The translations under genes and the position numbers were made by a program. From Ruegeria sp. Ofav3-42 (GTDB taxonomy: Bacteria > Pseudomonadota > Alphaproteobacteria > Rhodobacterales > Rhodobacteraceae): a stretch of 64,000 nucleotides of DNA. The notes beneath the pieces were generated by a model. The model saw nothing but the letters and a program-made list of their open reading frames with translations, made no database searches and was not told the DNA's origin. Position 1 is the stretch's first letter. Each line of letters begins with the position of its first letter. Location of the stretch: the NCBI RefSeq assembly GCF_022347725.1, contig NZ_JAKRGB010000006.1, positions 186,001 through 250,000 on the forward strand, in the 5' to 3' direction. This document shows positions 1 to 10,089 of this stretch, one piece after another.

Positions 1-1544
1 TAATGCGCCCCCAACACCCGAGCAAACGCATGCAGATACGGCACCGCGCCAGCAAAACGGTTGTTCATTTCGGATTGTGCGACCATCCACTCGGTCGTTT
101 CACGCAGGCTTTCCGTGGCTTCCCAGACCGGGCCAGCCAATTCAGGCATGGTCGCCCGCGCCTCTTCGGCGTGATCCTCGATCTCGTCCAACAGACGCGA
201 GGCCGCCTCACCTCCATCCATCATCTTGCGCGCGACAAGGTCCATGGCCTGAATGCCGTTGGTGCCTTCATAAATCGCCGTCACGCGCACGTCGCGGTAA
301 TACTGCGCGGCGCCGGATTCCTCAATAAAGCCCATGCCGCCATGCACCTGCACACCGGTCTCGGACACACGCATCCCGGTCTCGGTGCCAAAAGCCTTGC
401 CAATTGGTGTCAGCAGGGCGGCACGAGCCGCCCAGTCGGCGTCGCCGGTTGCGCTGGCCATGTCGATGGCAGCGGCATTGGCCAGCATGATCGAACGCGC
501 GGCGAACGTGTCGGCACGCATGCTCATCAGCATCCGGCGCACATCCGCGTGGTCAATGATAGTGCCCGAAGGCGTTTTGCCCTGCTTGCGCTCCAGCGCG
601 TAAGCCAGCGCGTGTTGATAGGCACCCTCGGCCGCACCCACACCCTGACCGCCAACACCCAGACGCGCGTTGTTCATCATGGTAAACATCGCGGCCATGC
701 CGCCATGTTCCTTGCCCACAAGCCAGCCTTTGGCGCCATCAAACTGCATCACGCAGGTTGGCGAGCCGTGCAGGCCCATCTTGTGTTCGACCGACACGAC
801 TTTCAGATCGTTGGCCACGCCGGGATTGCCATTCTCATCTGGTAAAAACTTGGGCACCAAAAACAGCGAAATCCCCTTGGTTCCGGGAACTCCATCAGGC
901 AGGCGCGCGAGAACCAGATGGCAGACATTTTCGGAAAAATCGTTGTCACCCCACGAGATAAAGATCTTCTGCCCCGTGACGGCGTAGGTTCCATCGCCAT
1001 TGGATTCGGCTTTCGACGTCAGCGCGCCCACATCCGATCCGGCCTGCGGTTCGGTCAGGTTCATGGTGCCCGACCATTCACCCGCCATCATCTTGGGCAA
1101 GTACAGCGCCTTGAGCTCGTCGCTGGCGTGATGTTCCAGCGCCTCGATCTGGCCCTGAGTCATCAGCGGTGCCAGTTGCAGCGACAGGCAGGCCGCCGAC
1201 ATCATCTCATTCACGGCGGTGGTCACGGTCATCGGCAGGCCCATACCACCATATTCAGGATCACCGCTCATCCCGATCCACCCGCCTTCGGCAATCGCCT
1301 TCCAGCCATCTGCATACCCGGTTGAGGTGCGCAGCACGCCGTTTTCCAATCGTGCGGGCTCAAGATCGCCGGGGCGTTGCAGAGGGGCCATCACCTCTTC
1401 GCACATTTTCCCAGCTTCGGTCAGAATGGCGCTGACCACGTCCTCGCTGGCTTCCGAGAACTTCTCGGTTGCGGCGATCTGGTCAAAGCCGATCGCGTGG
1501 CGGAACAGGAACTCATAATCAGAAATTGGCGCGCGATATGGCAT
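1..1544 (-). CDS. Acyl-CoA dehydrogenase, DmdC-like (3' end cut by window)
   Basis: This is an FAD-dependent acyl-CoA dehydrogenase that introduces an alpha,beta double bond into an acyl-CoA and passes electrons to ETF. It reads on the minus strand from ATG at 1544 (MPYRAPISDYEF), with GAGGGA just upstream; about 514 codons are visible and the stop lies left of base 1. The FAD/substrate signature MNLTEPQAGSDVG and a YEGTNGIQ motif near residue 425, holding the likely catalytic Glu, are present. The family is usually about 590 aa. The N-terminal segment before the dehydrogenase core resembles the enlarged subgroup that includes DmdC (3-methylmercaptopropionyl-CoA dehydrogenase of DMSP demethylation). 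Roseobacters carry several paralogues, so a general fatty-acyl-CoA role is equally possible. Confidence 0.9.
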   Translation of the reverse strand, partial: MPYRAPISDYEFLFRHAIGFDQIAATEKFSEASEDVVSAILTEAGKMCEEVMAPLQRPGDLEPARLENGVLRTSTGYADGWKAIAEGGWIGMSGDPEYGGMGLPMTVTTAVNEMMSAACLSLQLAPLMTQGQIEALEHHASDELKALYLPKMMAGEWSGTMNLTEPQAGSDVGALTSKAESNGDGTYAVTGQKIFISWGDNDFSENVCHLVLARLPDGVPGTKGISLFLVPKFLPDENGNPGVANDLKVVSVEHKMGLHGSPTCVMQFDGAKGWLVGKEHGGMAAMFTMMNNARLGVGGQGVGAAEGAYQHALAYALERKQGKTPSGTIIDHADVRRMLMSMRADTFAARSIMLANAAAIDMASATGDADWAARAALLTPIGKAFGTETGMRVSETGVQVHGGMGFIEESGAAQYYRDVRVTAIYEGTNGIQAMDLVARKMMDGGEAASRLLDEIEDHAEEARATMPELAGPVWEATESLRETTEWMVAQSEMNNRFAGAVPYLHAFARVLGAH

Positions 1545-1682
1545 GTCTTCCCTCGGGGCTGTCTCAGTGGCGTTTACGCCGGCGGGCTTGGAATTTCCAG
1601 CGCCCGCGTTTATGCATCTGGGTTCAGTCGATTACGTATCGGTCCATATGCTACACGCAATCAAAACGCGGCGTCACCACCC

Positions 1683-2633
1683 ATGATCCCTAACGGCACA
1701 ATGAGTTTATCCGCCGATCCGGCCGGAATCGCACAGGCTGCGGACCTGCTGCGTCAGGGGCTTCTGGTCGCCATCCCGACCGAGACGGTTTACGGTCTTG
1801 GCGGCGATGCACGAAATGGCGAGGCCGTGGCCAGCATCTACGCCGCCAAAGGGCGACCCAGTTTCAATCCGCTGATCGCACATGTCGCCTCGGTCGAAGC
1901 CGCCAAGCGTTTCGTAAACTGGTCCGATCAGGCCGAAGCGCTGGCCGATGCGTTCTGGCCCGGCCCCCTGACATTGGTTCTGCCGCTGCGGCCGGGCCAC
2001 GGAATTTCGTCTTTGGTGACTGCCGGTTTGGAGACTCTGGCGGTCCGTGTTCCGGCCCACCCGACGGCACGCGCCCTGCTGACCGAGTTCGACGGACCGG
2101 TCGCCGCACCGTCGGCCAATCCGTCAGGGCAAATCAGCCCGACAACCGCCGAACATGTGCTGTCCGGCCTGAACGGGCGTATTGCGGCGGTTCTGGATGA
2201 CGGCCCATGCGGCGTTGGCCTGGAGAGTACAATCGTTGGGCTGTCCGGTGAGCCCGCACTTCTGCGCCCCGGCGGTGTCGCGCTGGAACAGGTCGAAACG
2301 GTGTTGAACACCCAACTGCATGTCCACCAAGTCGGCGATGCGCTGAACGCGCCCGGGCAATTGGAATCGCATTACGCTCCGGACGCACCTGTCCGCCTGA
2401 ACGCAAGCACTGCGCGGGGAGACGAGGTATTGCTGGGATTTGGGCCGGTAGATTGCGATCTGAACCTGTCAGCAACCGGTGACCTTGCCGAGGCGGCTGC
2501 AAATCTGTTTGCCGCCCTGCACACATTGAATGCAACAGGTCGACCCATCGCAGTCACACCAATTCCGGATCATGGATTGGGCGCGGCCATCAATGACCGC
2601 CTGCGCCGCGCTGCGGCCCCGCGACACACCTGA
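1683..2633 (+). CDS. tsaC: L-threonylcarbamoyladenylate synthase (Sua5/YrdC family)
   Basis: Makes threonylcarbamoyl-AMP from Thr, bicarbonate and ATP for the t6A modification of ANN-decoding tRNAs, in the cytoplasm. About 317 aa from ATG 1683; a second ATG at 1701 (MSLSADPAG) would give 311 aa and cannot be excluded because neither start has a strong Shine-Dalgarno. The YrdC domain fills the N-terminal 200 residues (AIPTETVYGLGGDA, KGRPSFNPLIAHV, FWPGPLTLVL, APSANPSGQISPT), followed by a Sua5-type C-terminal domain beginning near PGQLESHYAP. The length fits the long Sua5 form rather than short TsaC. It is divergent from the acyl-CoA dehydrogenase, with about 138 bp between, and convergent with yqgE. 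Confidence 0.93.
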   Translation: MIPNGTMSLSADPAGIAQAADLLRQGLLVAIPTETVYGLGGDARNGEAVASIYAAKGRPSFNPLIAHVASVEAAKRFVNWSDQAEALADAFWPGPLTLVLPLRPGHGISSLVTAGLETLAVRVPAHPTARALLTEFDGPVAAPSANPSGQISPTTAEHVLSGLNGRIAAVLDDGPCGVGLESTIVGLSGEPALLRPGGVALEQVETVLNTQLHVHQVGDALNAPGQLESHYAPDAPVRLNASTARGDEVLLGFGPVDCDLNLSATGDLAEAAANLFAALHTLNATGRPIAVTPIPDHGLGAAINDRLRRAAAPRHT

Positions 2634-3188
2634 TCAGGCGCGCCCTGAATCGGCCGACAGGATCAATGGGTCTACACCCAGAGTCGCCAGCGCGGCCTCC
2701 CATTTCTCATCGTCTGGGACATCGAAAACCAGCTTGGACGATGCCTCGGTCGTCAGCCAGCCGTTCATGGCGATCTCATCCTCAAGCTGCCCCGGACCCC
2801 AGCCTGAATAGCCCAACACCAGTGTCGAGTTCAAAGGTCCCCGCCCTGAGGCCATATCTTCGAGGATGTCCAGTGTAGCGGTCATGCTGAACTCGTCGGT
2901 GATGTGCATGGAATGCAAGTTTGCCTCATAGTCCGAGCTGTGCAGGACAAAACCCCGCGACATCTCGACCGGGCCGCCGAAATGGACAAGGCGCTCACCT
3001 ACGACCGGAATCCGGCATGGGATGTTGAGCTGGCCCAAAAGCGTCTTGATCCGCAGGTCCGACGGTTTGTTGATAATCAGCCCCATAGCGCCATCATCGC
3101 CATAGCTGCACAGATACACCACCGAATGGTCAAAGCGCGGATCGCCCATGCCGGGCATCGCAATCAACAGTTTACCGGTAAGATCCAT
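2634..3188 (-). CDS. yqgE: YqgE/AlgH family protein (UPF0301)
   Basis: A 184-aa member of the conserved YqgE/AlgH family; AlgH was linked to alginate regulation in Pseudomonas but no biochemical activity is settled. Hallmarks are the N-terminal GKLLIAMPGMGDPRF, LIINKPSDL, the FGGPVEMSRGFVLH motif and the C-terminal LGYSGWGPGQLEDEI. Its stop codon is directly adjacent to that of tsaC: TGA 2631-2633 on plus and TCA 2634-2636 read on minus, so the two genes end tail to tail with no intergenic base. Confidence 0.93.
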   Translation of the reverse strand: MDLTGKLLIAMPGMGDPRFDHSVVYLCSYGDDGAMGLIINKPSDLRIKTLLGQLNIPCRIPVVGERLVHFGGPVEMSRGFVLHSSDYEANLHSMHITDEFSMTATLDILEDMASGRGPLNSTLVLGYSGWGPGQLEDEIAMNGWLTTEASSKLVFDVPDDEKWEAALATLGVDPLILSADSGRA

Positions 3189-3333
3189 AGGCCGACATCT
3201 CTTGCTGGGTCTTATTCAACAATGACCCTTGGTCACCGGTAATGGCAAGGGATCAGCGCATTTTTCCGCAGATTTCATCCGGGTGACCGGAACGTGACTT
3301 GGAATCCCGGCCCCAACCGCGCATTTATAGGGA

Positions 3334-4146
3334 ATGAGCGTGAAAATGACATTTCCGGCGATTGCCATGGCCCTCGGCGTGGGCTTCGCGGTGCCTGTGA
3401 CTGCACAGGTGGAGGGATCCGTTGCTGAGTTGCAGATTCTGGACGGAGGGCGAACGGCTCAGGGCACTTACCTTGGTGCCGTGCGGGTAACGTTGCAGGA
3501 TGGTTGGAAAACCTATTGGCGCGCGCCCGGCGATGCCGGGATTCCACCGGAATTCGATTGGAACCGCTCAGACAACGTTGGTGATGTATCGATTACATGG
3601 CCTGCACCGGATGTCTTTGACCAAAATGGATTGCAGTCCATCGGGTATGAAAACGAACTGGTTCTGCCGGTAGAAATCACGCCCAGAAACCCCGCAAAAC
3701 CGGTCCGGCTAAAGGGGACGATGGATTTGGGTGTTTGCAAGGACGTTTGTATCCCTGAACAACTGGATTTCGATCACACCCTGGACGCGGAGGCTGGACG
3801 TAACCCGGCCATCGCCGCAGCACTCGCCCAGCGACCTTTTTCGGCGCAAGAAGCCAGCGTGGCCCACACCAGCTGCCATTTGACGCCAACATCCGACGGA
3901 ATGCGGATCGAGGCGCGCGTGACAATGCCTTCGGCCGGTGGCCGGGAAGTTGCCGTGATCGAGTCGGGAAATCCCGCACTCTGGGCCTCGCAGACGGATA
4001 CCAAGCGGCAAGGCAACACCTTGGTCGCGACCTCCGAGGTGATCAATGCCGCCGGCGGACCATTTGCGCTGGATCGCTCAGAGATTCGCATCACAGTGCT
4101 GGGTGCAAATCACGCGGTCGATATTCAGGGGTGCAGCGCAGGCTGA
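3334..4146 (+). CDS. DsbD/ScsB N-terminal-domain periplasmic protein
   Basis: A 270-aa exported protein with a signal peptide ([19 protein letters not shown], cleavage near residue 25). The body matches the N-terminal thiol-exchange domain of DsbD/Scs[20 protein letters not shown], then [19 protein letters not shown] with a CxxxC pair near residues 135-139. The membrane and thioredoxin-like parts of a full DsbD are absent, so the protein must take electrons from, or give them to, a separate partner. ATG 3334 is chosen because of a nearby AGGGA; ATG 3346 is an alternative. It ends 13 bp before the NUDIX gene and is probably co-transcribed with it. Confidence 0.82.
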   Translation: MSVKMTFPAIAMALGVGFAVPVTAQVEGSVAELQILDGGRTAQGTYLGAVRVTLQDGWKTYWRAPGDAGIPPEFDWNRSDNVGDVSITWPAPDVFDQNGLQSIGYENELVLPVEITPRNPAKPVRLKGTMDLGVCKDVCIPEQLDFDHTLDAEAGRNPAIAAALAQRPFSAQEASVAHTSCHLTPTSDGMRIEARVTMPSAGGREVAVIESGNPALWASQTDTKRQGNTLVATSEVINAAGGPFALDRSEIRITVLGANHAVDIQGCSAG

Positions 4147-4159
4147 ACCCGGTGACCCC

Positions 4160-4579
4160 ATGACACAAACCCCGAAAATTGGCGCGTTGGCAGTAGTTCT
4201 GCATGAGGACCGCGTGCTGTTGGTGAAACGCAGCAAGCAACCCGATGCAGGTCTTTGGGGGTTCCCCGGCGGCCATGTCGAATGGGGAGAAACCGTCCTG
4301 CAAGCTGCACAACGCGAACTGCGCGAGGAAACCTCGGTGATCGCCGAACCGCTACATTATCTCGACAACCTGGACCTTCTGCGCCGGGGCGACAGTGGCG
4401 AAACCCTGTCGCATTACCTGCTGGTGGGCGTGGCCTGCCAGTATCAGGCGGGCGACCCCGTCGCAGGCGATGATGCACTGGATGCTGGCTGGTTCCCCGT
4501 GGATCAGATCCGCCGGGGCGAACTGCCGATGAGCGACCGCGTTGTCGACCTTCTGGAGACCGCCCTGCGCCGGGCTTAG
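4160..4579 (+). CDS. NUDIX hydrolase
   Basis: A 139-aa cytoplasmic pyrophosphohydrolase of the NUDIX family. It has the short architecture of MutT/ADP-ribose pyrophosphatase-like enzymes: [32 protein letters not shown] and the Nudix box E-x7-RELREET. The usual Gly of the EExGU end of the box is Ser (EETSV), a tolerated variation. Substrate cannot be told from sequence. ATG 4160 is preferred over longer in-frame starts, which would overlap the upstream gene heavily. Its stop overlaps the 3' end of the RND pump gene by 4 bp in convergent orientation. Confidence 0.9.
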   Translation: MTQTPKIGALAVVLHEDRVLLVKRSKQPDAGLWGFPGGHVEWGETVLQAAQRELREETSVIAEPLHYLDNLDLLRRGDSGETLSHYLLVGVACQYQAGDPVAGDDALDAGWFPVDQIRRGELPMSDRVVDLLETALRRA

Positions 4580-7500
4580 GCAGCAGGCCCTCTGAGACGT
4601 GCAAAGAGAACGCCTGACAGAGCCACGCTGAGGACAAGGATCAGCGCGGCTCCGGCAGCAAAAGCGCCCAACCCCATCTGAAGAGCCGCAATTCCGTCCT
4701 CGCCCCCATAGAGGCTAGACAGCACGCCGACGGGCGCGCCGTTCATCGCGGGCCAAACCATTGTCAGCCCGAACCACAAGAGCAGCAAGAAACCTGTGCA
4801 CGCCACGGCGCCCTGCACCACCCGATCCGGGGCACGGGCGGCCCGTCGCATCGCTGTCATCGGCCGCGACAGGTCGTTCAGGATTGCCAGCAACGCGGGC
4901 ACCAGAAGCAGAACCAACAGCATCCCGAAGCCAAGCCCGTAAACCAGCGTAATGACAGTGGGTTTGAGGAATTGCGCCTGCTGCGATCCCTCATACAGCA
5001 ATGGCGTCAGCCCCAGAACCGTGGTCAGTGTCGTCAGCATCACCGGACGCAGACGGTCCGCCGTTCCCTCAACAATCGAAGGCACAAGCCCCCGGTCTTG
5101 CTGATAACCGTCGATCGTCGTCACCAGTACGATCGAATCGTTGATGATGATCCCGGTCATCCCCAACAGGCCCACAACGGTGAACATGCTCAGTGGAACT
5201 TCCCACAGGTAGTGCCCCCAGATCGCGCCCACCAATCCAAACGGAATGATTGCCATCACCACCAACGGCCGCGTCCAACTGGCAAACACCCAGGCCAGCA
5301 CAAGATAGATACCCGTCAGACACAGGATCAGACCTGTACGGGCCTCGGACAGGAATTCGTCCTCTTGTTCGCTCAGCCCTGCCATGCGCCACTCGACTTG
5401 CCGTTCCGAGGCGATTTTGGGCAGGATTTCTTCATTCATCGCCCGGACAATCTCTTCTGCGCGTTTTGGATCGTCTTCTGAAACATCACCGTTCACCGAA
5501 ATCACCCGCAGACCATTTTCACGCCTGACAGTTGAGAAACCGGATTTACGCTCGACCGAGACGATATCGGCCAGCGGTACATACACCCCCTCAGGGGTTC
5601 GCATCAGGGTACGTTCAAGGAAGTCTGCCGTAAGTTCCCCTTCGGGCAGTTCCACGCGGATCTCGGCGCTGCGCGGTCCATCAGGGAAGGTCGCGGCCTC
5701 GATCCCGTTCAATCGGTCACGCAGCACGCGGCCCAGCGTTTCAATGCGGAATCCCAGCGCCTCGCCCTGCGCGGTCAGGTCCAGAATGTACTCTTCCTTG
5801 TCATAGGCAAGATTGTCTTCCAGCGCCGAAACCTCGGGGTATTTCGAAAGTTCAGTCTGCAGGTCCTCGGATGCGGACTTGAGCGTATTCACATCCGCGC
5901 CATAGAACTGGACATCAATAGCATCGCCACCGGGACCGGACCGCCAGCCGCGGAAGCTGAGCAATTCGACCTTGGGGTGACGCGGGACGAATTCCTGCAA
6001 CTCGCCGACAAATTCAAAGCTGGAATAGGGGCGCAGGTCAGCGTCTATCAGCTCGATGGAAATACCGCCCAGCAAGTCGGCGTCTTTGCCATCGGCAGCA
6101 GACAGACCCCACCCTGCGGATCCGCCAACCTCGGCCAGAACATAGTCGATCGGATTACGCCCGTGGCGTTCTTCGTAGATCTGCCCCAGTTCCTCGGTTG
6201 CGCGCTGCAACTCGTGCATCATGGTCAGCGTATCGGCACGTGTGGCCCCCTCGACCATGATGAAGTTGCCAGTGACCGAGCCACGTTCAGGCGCGTTGAA
6301 GAACCGCCAGTTCACATCACCCTTGATGAAAAGGGCGATCTGGCTGGCCAGGATTACGATCATAATCGCCACGACCACGTAGCGCGCCCAGACCACCCAG
6401 GCGATCAATGGGCGGAACAAATTGTCCCGAACCCACCGGAACCCGCGATTAACCACTCGGTTCGGCAGATCATACCAGTGTTCTTTGGTGGAATGCGCGA
6501 TGGCATGCGCCATGTGGTTCGGCAAGATCAGGAAGCATTCGATCAACGAGGCAATCAGCACCGCGATCACCGTAAAGGGGATGTCGCGGATCAACTCGCC
6601 AAACCGGCCGCCAACCAGTGTCAGACCAAAAAAGGCAATCACCGTCGTCAGGGTCGCGGCGAATACAGGCATCGCCATGCGACGCGCGGCGCGTTCGGCG
6701 GCGATCATGGGGGCCTCACCCAATCGGCGCGCGCGGAAATCAGCGTGTTCGCCCACGACGATGGCGTCATCCACAACAATGCCCAACGTGATGATCAGGC
6801 CGAACAGCGACACCATGTTGATCGACAATCCGCCGATATACATGAACGCGATCGCTGCGGACATGGCGACGGGTATCCCGGCGGCAACCCAAAAGGCGAT
6901 GCGGGCATTCAGGAACAGAAACAGCAGGCAGACCACAAGGCCCAACCCCACAAGGCCGTTGTCGACCAGAATATCCAAACGGTCGGTGATTGCCTGAGCG
7001 CGGGTCCGGATCAGCTCGACGGTAACGCCTTCGGGCAGGCTGGCCTGCATTTCGCGTACGACATCTTCGACCGTGTGCTGGATTTCAATCGCATCCCCAA
7101 GGTTCGAGCGGTCGACCCGCACGGACATCGCCGGGTTATCGCCGACAAAGTAGCTGCGATTGCGGTTGACCCCTTCCACCCGGATGTTCGCCACATCGCC
7201 CACCAGCAACTTGGACCCATCGGCAAAGTTGCGCAGGGCAATGCCTTCGATTTCTTCCGGCGTGCGCTTTTCCGTACCTGTTCGGATGCGCGCATTCGCT
7301 CCGGTCACGTCACCTGCAGGGTTGGCGTTCACCTCTGCCGCGACGGCGGTGGCGACCTCGGACAGGGTGATATCGTTGGCAATCAGCTGAGCGGTGGGCA
7401 CTTCGACCACAATACGCGGCGCTGCAAGGCCGCGGATCGTGGTGCGGGTGACTCCAACCGCGAACAGGCGGTTGATCAATTCATCCGTGAATTTGGCCAG

Positions 7501-7974
7501 ATGATCCGGATCGACAGGTCCCGTAACGACCACGTCCGTGACCCGATCCCGCCACGCGCCACGACGAATTGTCGGTTCCTCTGCATCATCAGGCAGGCTT
7601 GTGACACTGTCGACGGCGGTTCGGACCTCTTCAACAGCGCGGGACATGTCCCAGTTGGGCTCGAATTCCAGCTGGATACTGGCCCGCCCTTCGCGTGAGG
7701 TTGATTCCGTACTCGCGACTCCCTCGACAGCCAGCAAGGCGGGTTCCAGCACCTGAACAATGCCGTTGTCCACGTCTTCAGGACCGGCACCATCCCAATC
7801 TACGCGGACGTCGACGCGTTCAAGGATCACGTCCGGAAAGAACTGCGCCCGCATGTTCGGGATGGCCGCCGCGCCCAGAACCAGCATGACCAGAAGTAAC
7901 AGGTTAGCCACCGTCCGGTGACGCGTGAAGTAGCTAAGGATACCGCCTGCCGCGCCGGGGATTTCGCGCATCAT
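4576..7974 (-). CDS. RND efflux transporter, inner-membrane pump (AcrB/HAE1-like)
   Basis: A 1132-aa proton-driven efflux pump. It starts with a cytoplasmic stub and TM1 (residues 18-38), then the first periplasmic porter domain, TM2-7 with the proton-relay pair in [16 protein letters not shown] (TM4), a second porter domain and TM8-12, including [17 protein letters not shown]. After the last canonical helix the protein continues for about 80 residues and adds two further hydrophobic stretches (about 1060-1082 and 1102-1125), so 14 rather than 12 membrane spans are predicted. It lies 5 bp downstream of its adaptor gene; no TolC-type outer-membrane channel is encoded nearby, so one must come from elsewhere. 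Substrate unknown. Confidence 0.93.
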   Translation of the reverse strand: MMREIPGAAGGILSYFTRHRTVANLLLLVMLVLGAAAIPNMRAQFFPDVILERVDVRVDWDGAGPEDVDNGIVQVLEPALLAVEGVASTESTSREGRASIQLEFEPNWDMSRAVEEVRTAVDSVTSLPDDAEEPTIRRGAWRDRVTDVVVTGPVDPDHLAKFTDELINRLFAVGVTRTTIRGLAAPRIVVEVPTAQLIANDITLSEVATAVAAEVNANPAGDVTGANARIRTGTEKRTPEEIEGIALRNFADGSKLLVGDVANIRVEGVNRNRSYFVGDNPAMSVRVDRSNLGDAIEIQHTVEDVVREMQASLPEGVTVELIRTRAQAITDRLDILVDNGLVGLGLVVCLLFLFLNARIAFWVAAGIPVAMSAAIAFMYIGGLSINMVSLFGLIITLGIVVDDAIVVGEHADFRARRLGEAPMIAAERAARRMAMPVFAATLTTVIAFFGLTLVGGRFGELIRDIPFTVIAVLIASLIECFLILPNHMAHAIAHSTKEHWYDLPNRVVNRGFRWVRDNLFRPLIAWVVWARYVVVAIMIVILASQIALFIKGDVNWRFFNAPERGSVTGNFIMVEGATRADTLTMMHELQRATEELGQIYEERHGRNPIDYVLAEVGGSAGWGLSAADGKDADLLGGISIELIDADLRPYSSFEFVGELQEFVPRHPKVELLSFRGWRSGPGGDAIDVQFYGADVNTLKSASEDLQTELSKYPEVSALEDNLAYDKEEYILDLTAQGEALGFRIETLGRVLRDRLNGIEAATFPDGPRSAEIRVELPEGELTADFLERTLMRTPEGVYVPLADIVSVERKSGFSTVRRENGLRVISVNGDVSEDDPKRAEEIVRAMNEEILPKIASERQVEWRMAGLSEQEDEFLSEARTGLILCLTGIYLVLAWVFASWTRPLVVMAIIPFGLVGAIWGHYLWEVPLSMFTVVGLLGMTGIIINDSIVLVTTIDGYQQDRGLVPSIVEGTADRLRPVMLTTLTTVLGLTPLLYEGSQQAQFLKPTVITLVYGLGFGMLLVLLLVPALLAILNDLSRPMTAMRRAARAPDRVVQGAVACTGFLLLLWFGLTMVWPAMNGAPVGVLSSLYGGEDGIAALQMGLGAFAAGAALILVLSVALSGVLFARLRGPAA

Positions 7975-7979
7975 GGCGC

Positions 7980-9434
7980 CTAACCCCCTGCCCGGTTTTC
8001 AATTCGCTGGACCAGCGACGCGGGGACCCGGGCCTCACTCAATTGTCCCAAAACCCGTTCCTTGACGTCCTGTGGCATGCGCGTACTTGCCTCAACCTGA
8101 GCAACCAGCCGGGCGCGCTGATCCTCGGATAGCTCGACCATATCCGGTGCGGCCCCGGCATTTTCATCTATCCGCAATGGCCGAACACGCACACCTGAAC
8201 CCAACAGCGGCGTGCGACCGATCACGACCTCGCGCCCCACCAGCCCTTCGCCGCGCAACAGGACTTCATCTCCCTGACGGCGGATCAGCTGTACCTGCAA
8301 CGCCTCGAGCCGGTCATCTGTGTCCAGAACCAGAACGGTCCCGACGGCATCCAGAACCGAAGACGGCAGCCGCACTACGTTATCCAGCGGTTGTTCCTGC
8401 ACTGTGACCGTCACGAAATCGCCCGGCTTGAACCCCGAAGCATCATCGAGGCGGGCATAAATCAATCGTCCGGTCTGCCCTTCACCCGCCGATCCGCTGT
8501 CGCGGCTGATACGTCCTTCGGCAGTCAGATCGGTACCCGTAACTTCAAGCGATACCGTCACCGACGCGTCGATCAGTTTTCCGTCTGCGTCCAGCAATCG
8601 GACATATTGCGCGGTTGAGACGCGAAAGGCGACCTCAAGCGCATTCGGGTCGACCAATTCCGCCAGCTTTTCATTTGCGGACACCAGTCGCCCTTCGACC
8701 AGCGTCACATCCGTCAACGTGCCCGCAAATCGGGCGCGGATCGTCATGTCATCCAGATCACGTTCGGCCGCTTCCAAGGCGATACGGGCGCGGGCCAGCA
8801 ACGTCGTCGCCTGATCGACCCGCGATTCGGCCTGCGCCAGCGCGATCCGGCGGGCCAAAACCGCCTGTTGCGCGGCAGCTTCGGCCAATTCAGCCTCTTC
8901 GACAGCCGCAGCAGCACCCACTCCGCGGGTCTGCAAATCCTGCTGACGCTGCAACGCACGCCCGCGCAGTTCGGCCTGCGCTTCGGCCGAGTTCAACTCG
9001 TCCTGCGCCAGTAACAGGGACCGTTCCGCGTCACGCTCTTCGAATTGGGCGTCCAGTAGATCCGACTTTGCCCGATCCAGCGCGGATTGGGTGTCTGCGG
9101 GGTCAAGCTCGACCAGAACTTCGCCTGCGGTAACAACACCGCCATCTTCGAAATCTTCGGCCAACGCGATCACGCGCCCGCCCAGCGCCGCCCGCAGTTC
9201 CAACCTACGGCGGCTTTGAACCTCGCCAAATGCTTCCAGATACGGAGTGACCGTTTCCAACTCAGCAGGCCGTACTGTCACTGCAAACACACGCTCACGG
9301 GCTTGTGGCGCGGTCTCTTCCCGCGTCAGGACGTCCTGCACGGCGCCCGCGATCATCTGTGCGGCCACGAACAACAGGGCCAGCGTCAGCGACGCCAGAA
9401 AGACTCCTACAAGGCTTTGCCTCAGAAATCGCAT
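7980..9434 (-). CDS. RND efflux periplasmic adaptor (HlyD/AcrA-type)
   Basis: A 484-aa membrane-fusion protein that links the RND pump to an outer-membrane channel. It has an N-terminal membrane anchor or uncleaved signal (residues 5-30), a lipoyl half-motif (GGRVIALAEDFEDGGVVTAGEVLVELD), a long Ala/Glu/Gln-rich coiled-coil hairpin at about 110-220 and the returning lipoyl and beta-barrel domains (RARFAGTLTDVTLVEGRLV). The C-terminal 50 residues (from MVELSEDQRARL) form a charged helical tail beyond the normal adaptor core. First gene of the two-gene pump operon. Confidence 0.92.
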   Translation of the reverse strand: MRFLRQSLVGVFLASLTLALLFVAAQMIAGAVQDVLTREETAPQARERVFAVTVRPAELETVTPYLEAFGEVQSRRRLELRAALGGRVIALAEDFEDGGVVTAGEVLVELDPADTQSALDRAKSDLLDAQFEERDAERSLLLAQDELNSAEAQAELRGRALQRQQDLQTRGVGAAAAVEEAELAEAAAQQAVLARRIALAQAESRVDQATTLLARARIALEAAERDLDDMTIRARFAGTLTDVTLVEGRLVSANEKLAELVDPNALEVAFRVSTAQYVRLLDADGKLIDASVTVSLEVTGTDLTAEGRISRDSGSAGEGQTGRLIYARLDDASGFKPGDFVTVTVQEQPLDNVVRLPSSVLDAVGTVLVLDTDDRLEALQVQLIRRQGDEVLLRGEGLVGREVVIGRTPLLGSGVRVRPLRIDENAGAAPDMVELSEDQRARLVAQVEASTRMPQDVKERVLGQLSEARVPASLVQRIENRAGG

Positions 9435-9540
9435 ACAAAATTCACCCCGGTTGCTTCAGGCTGCCATTCGCAAATGGTAGCTGGGCAACAAAAAATGCCA
9501 AGCCACAAAGCGGTTATGAACGGTTTAACGTGCGACCAGT

Positions 9541-10083
9541 CTACTTCCGTCGCAAATGTTCGTCCAATCTGGGCATTATTTCCACGAAATTGCAGGGGCG
9601 GTGACGGTAATCGAATTGTTTTTCCAGAATTCCGTCCCACGCGTCTTTGCAGGCGCCCGGACTGCCGGGCAAGGCAAACAGGTAGGTTCCGCCCGCAACA
9701 CCGCCCGTGGCACGGGATTGCACCGCTGAAGTGCCGATCTTTTCCATTGAAATGATCGTGAAAACGGTGCCGAACGCCTCGATTTCCTTCTCATAGACAT
9801 CGCGATGCGCCTCGACTGTCACATCACGACCCGTCAGGCCCGTACCGCCGGTTGAGATAACTACGTCAATTTCGGGGTCAGCGACCCAAACCCGTAGCTG
9901 ATCGGCGATCTCGTTGCGCTCATCCTTAATTATCATGCGAGCGGCGACCACGTGCCCGGCCCCTTCGATCCGGTCCACCAGCGTCTGACCTGAACGGTCG
10001 TCATCCAGCGAGCGTGTGTCCGAGACAGTCAGAACGGCGATCCGAACCGGGATGAATTCCATGGTTTCGTCGATGCGCGACAT
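9541..10083 (-). CDS. moaB: Molybdenum cofactor biosynthesis protein B
   Basis: A 180-aa MoaB/Mog-family protein, expected to adenylylate molybdopterin before metal insertion. Family motifs are VLTVSDTRSLDDDRSG near the N-terminus, DVVISTGGTGLTGRDVT in the middle and FALPGSPGACKDAWD near the C-terminus. ATG 10083 is used; an internal ATG seven codons later is possible. It ends just upstream of the adaptor gene, with 106 bp between, and its functional partners moaD/moaE lie about 37 kb away in the same window. Confidence 0.93.
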   Translation of the reverse strand: MSRIDETMEFIPVRIAVLTVSDTRSLDDDRSGQTLVDRIEGAGHVVAARMIIKDERNEIADQLRVWVADPEIDVVISTGGTGLTGRDVTVEAHRDVYEKEIEAFGTVFTIISMEKIGTSAVQSRATGGVAGGTYLFALPGSPGACKDAWDGILEKQFDYRHRPCNFVEIMPRLDEHLRRK

Positions 10084-10089
10084 GTGGCG

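Noticed and set aside
3-845. Plus-strand 280-aa frame at the left edge
   Set aside because: Antisense to the acyl-CoA dehydrogenase, whose motifs continue through the region.
5977-7698. A 573-aa open frame on the plus strand across the RND pump gene
   Set aside because: It is antisense to a complete AcrB-type gene with all motifs. The product is His/Gln/Asp-rich shadow sequence typical of GC-rich reverse frames.
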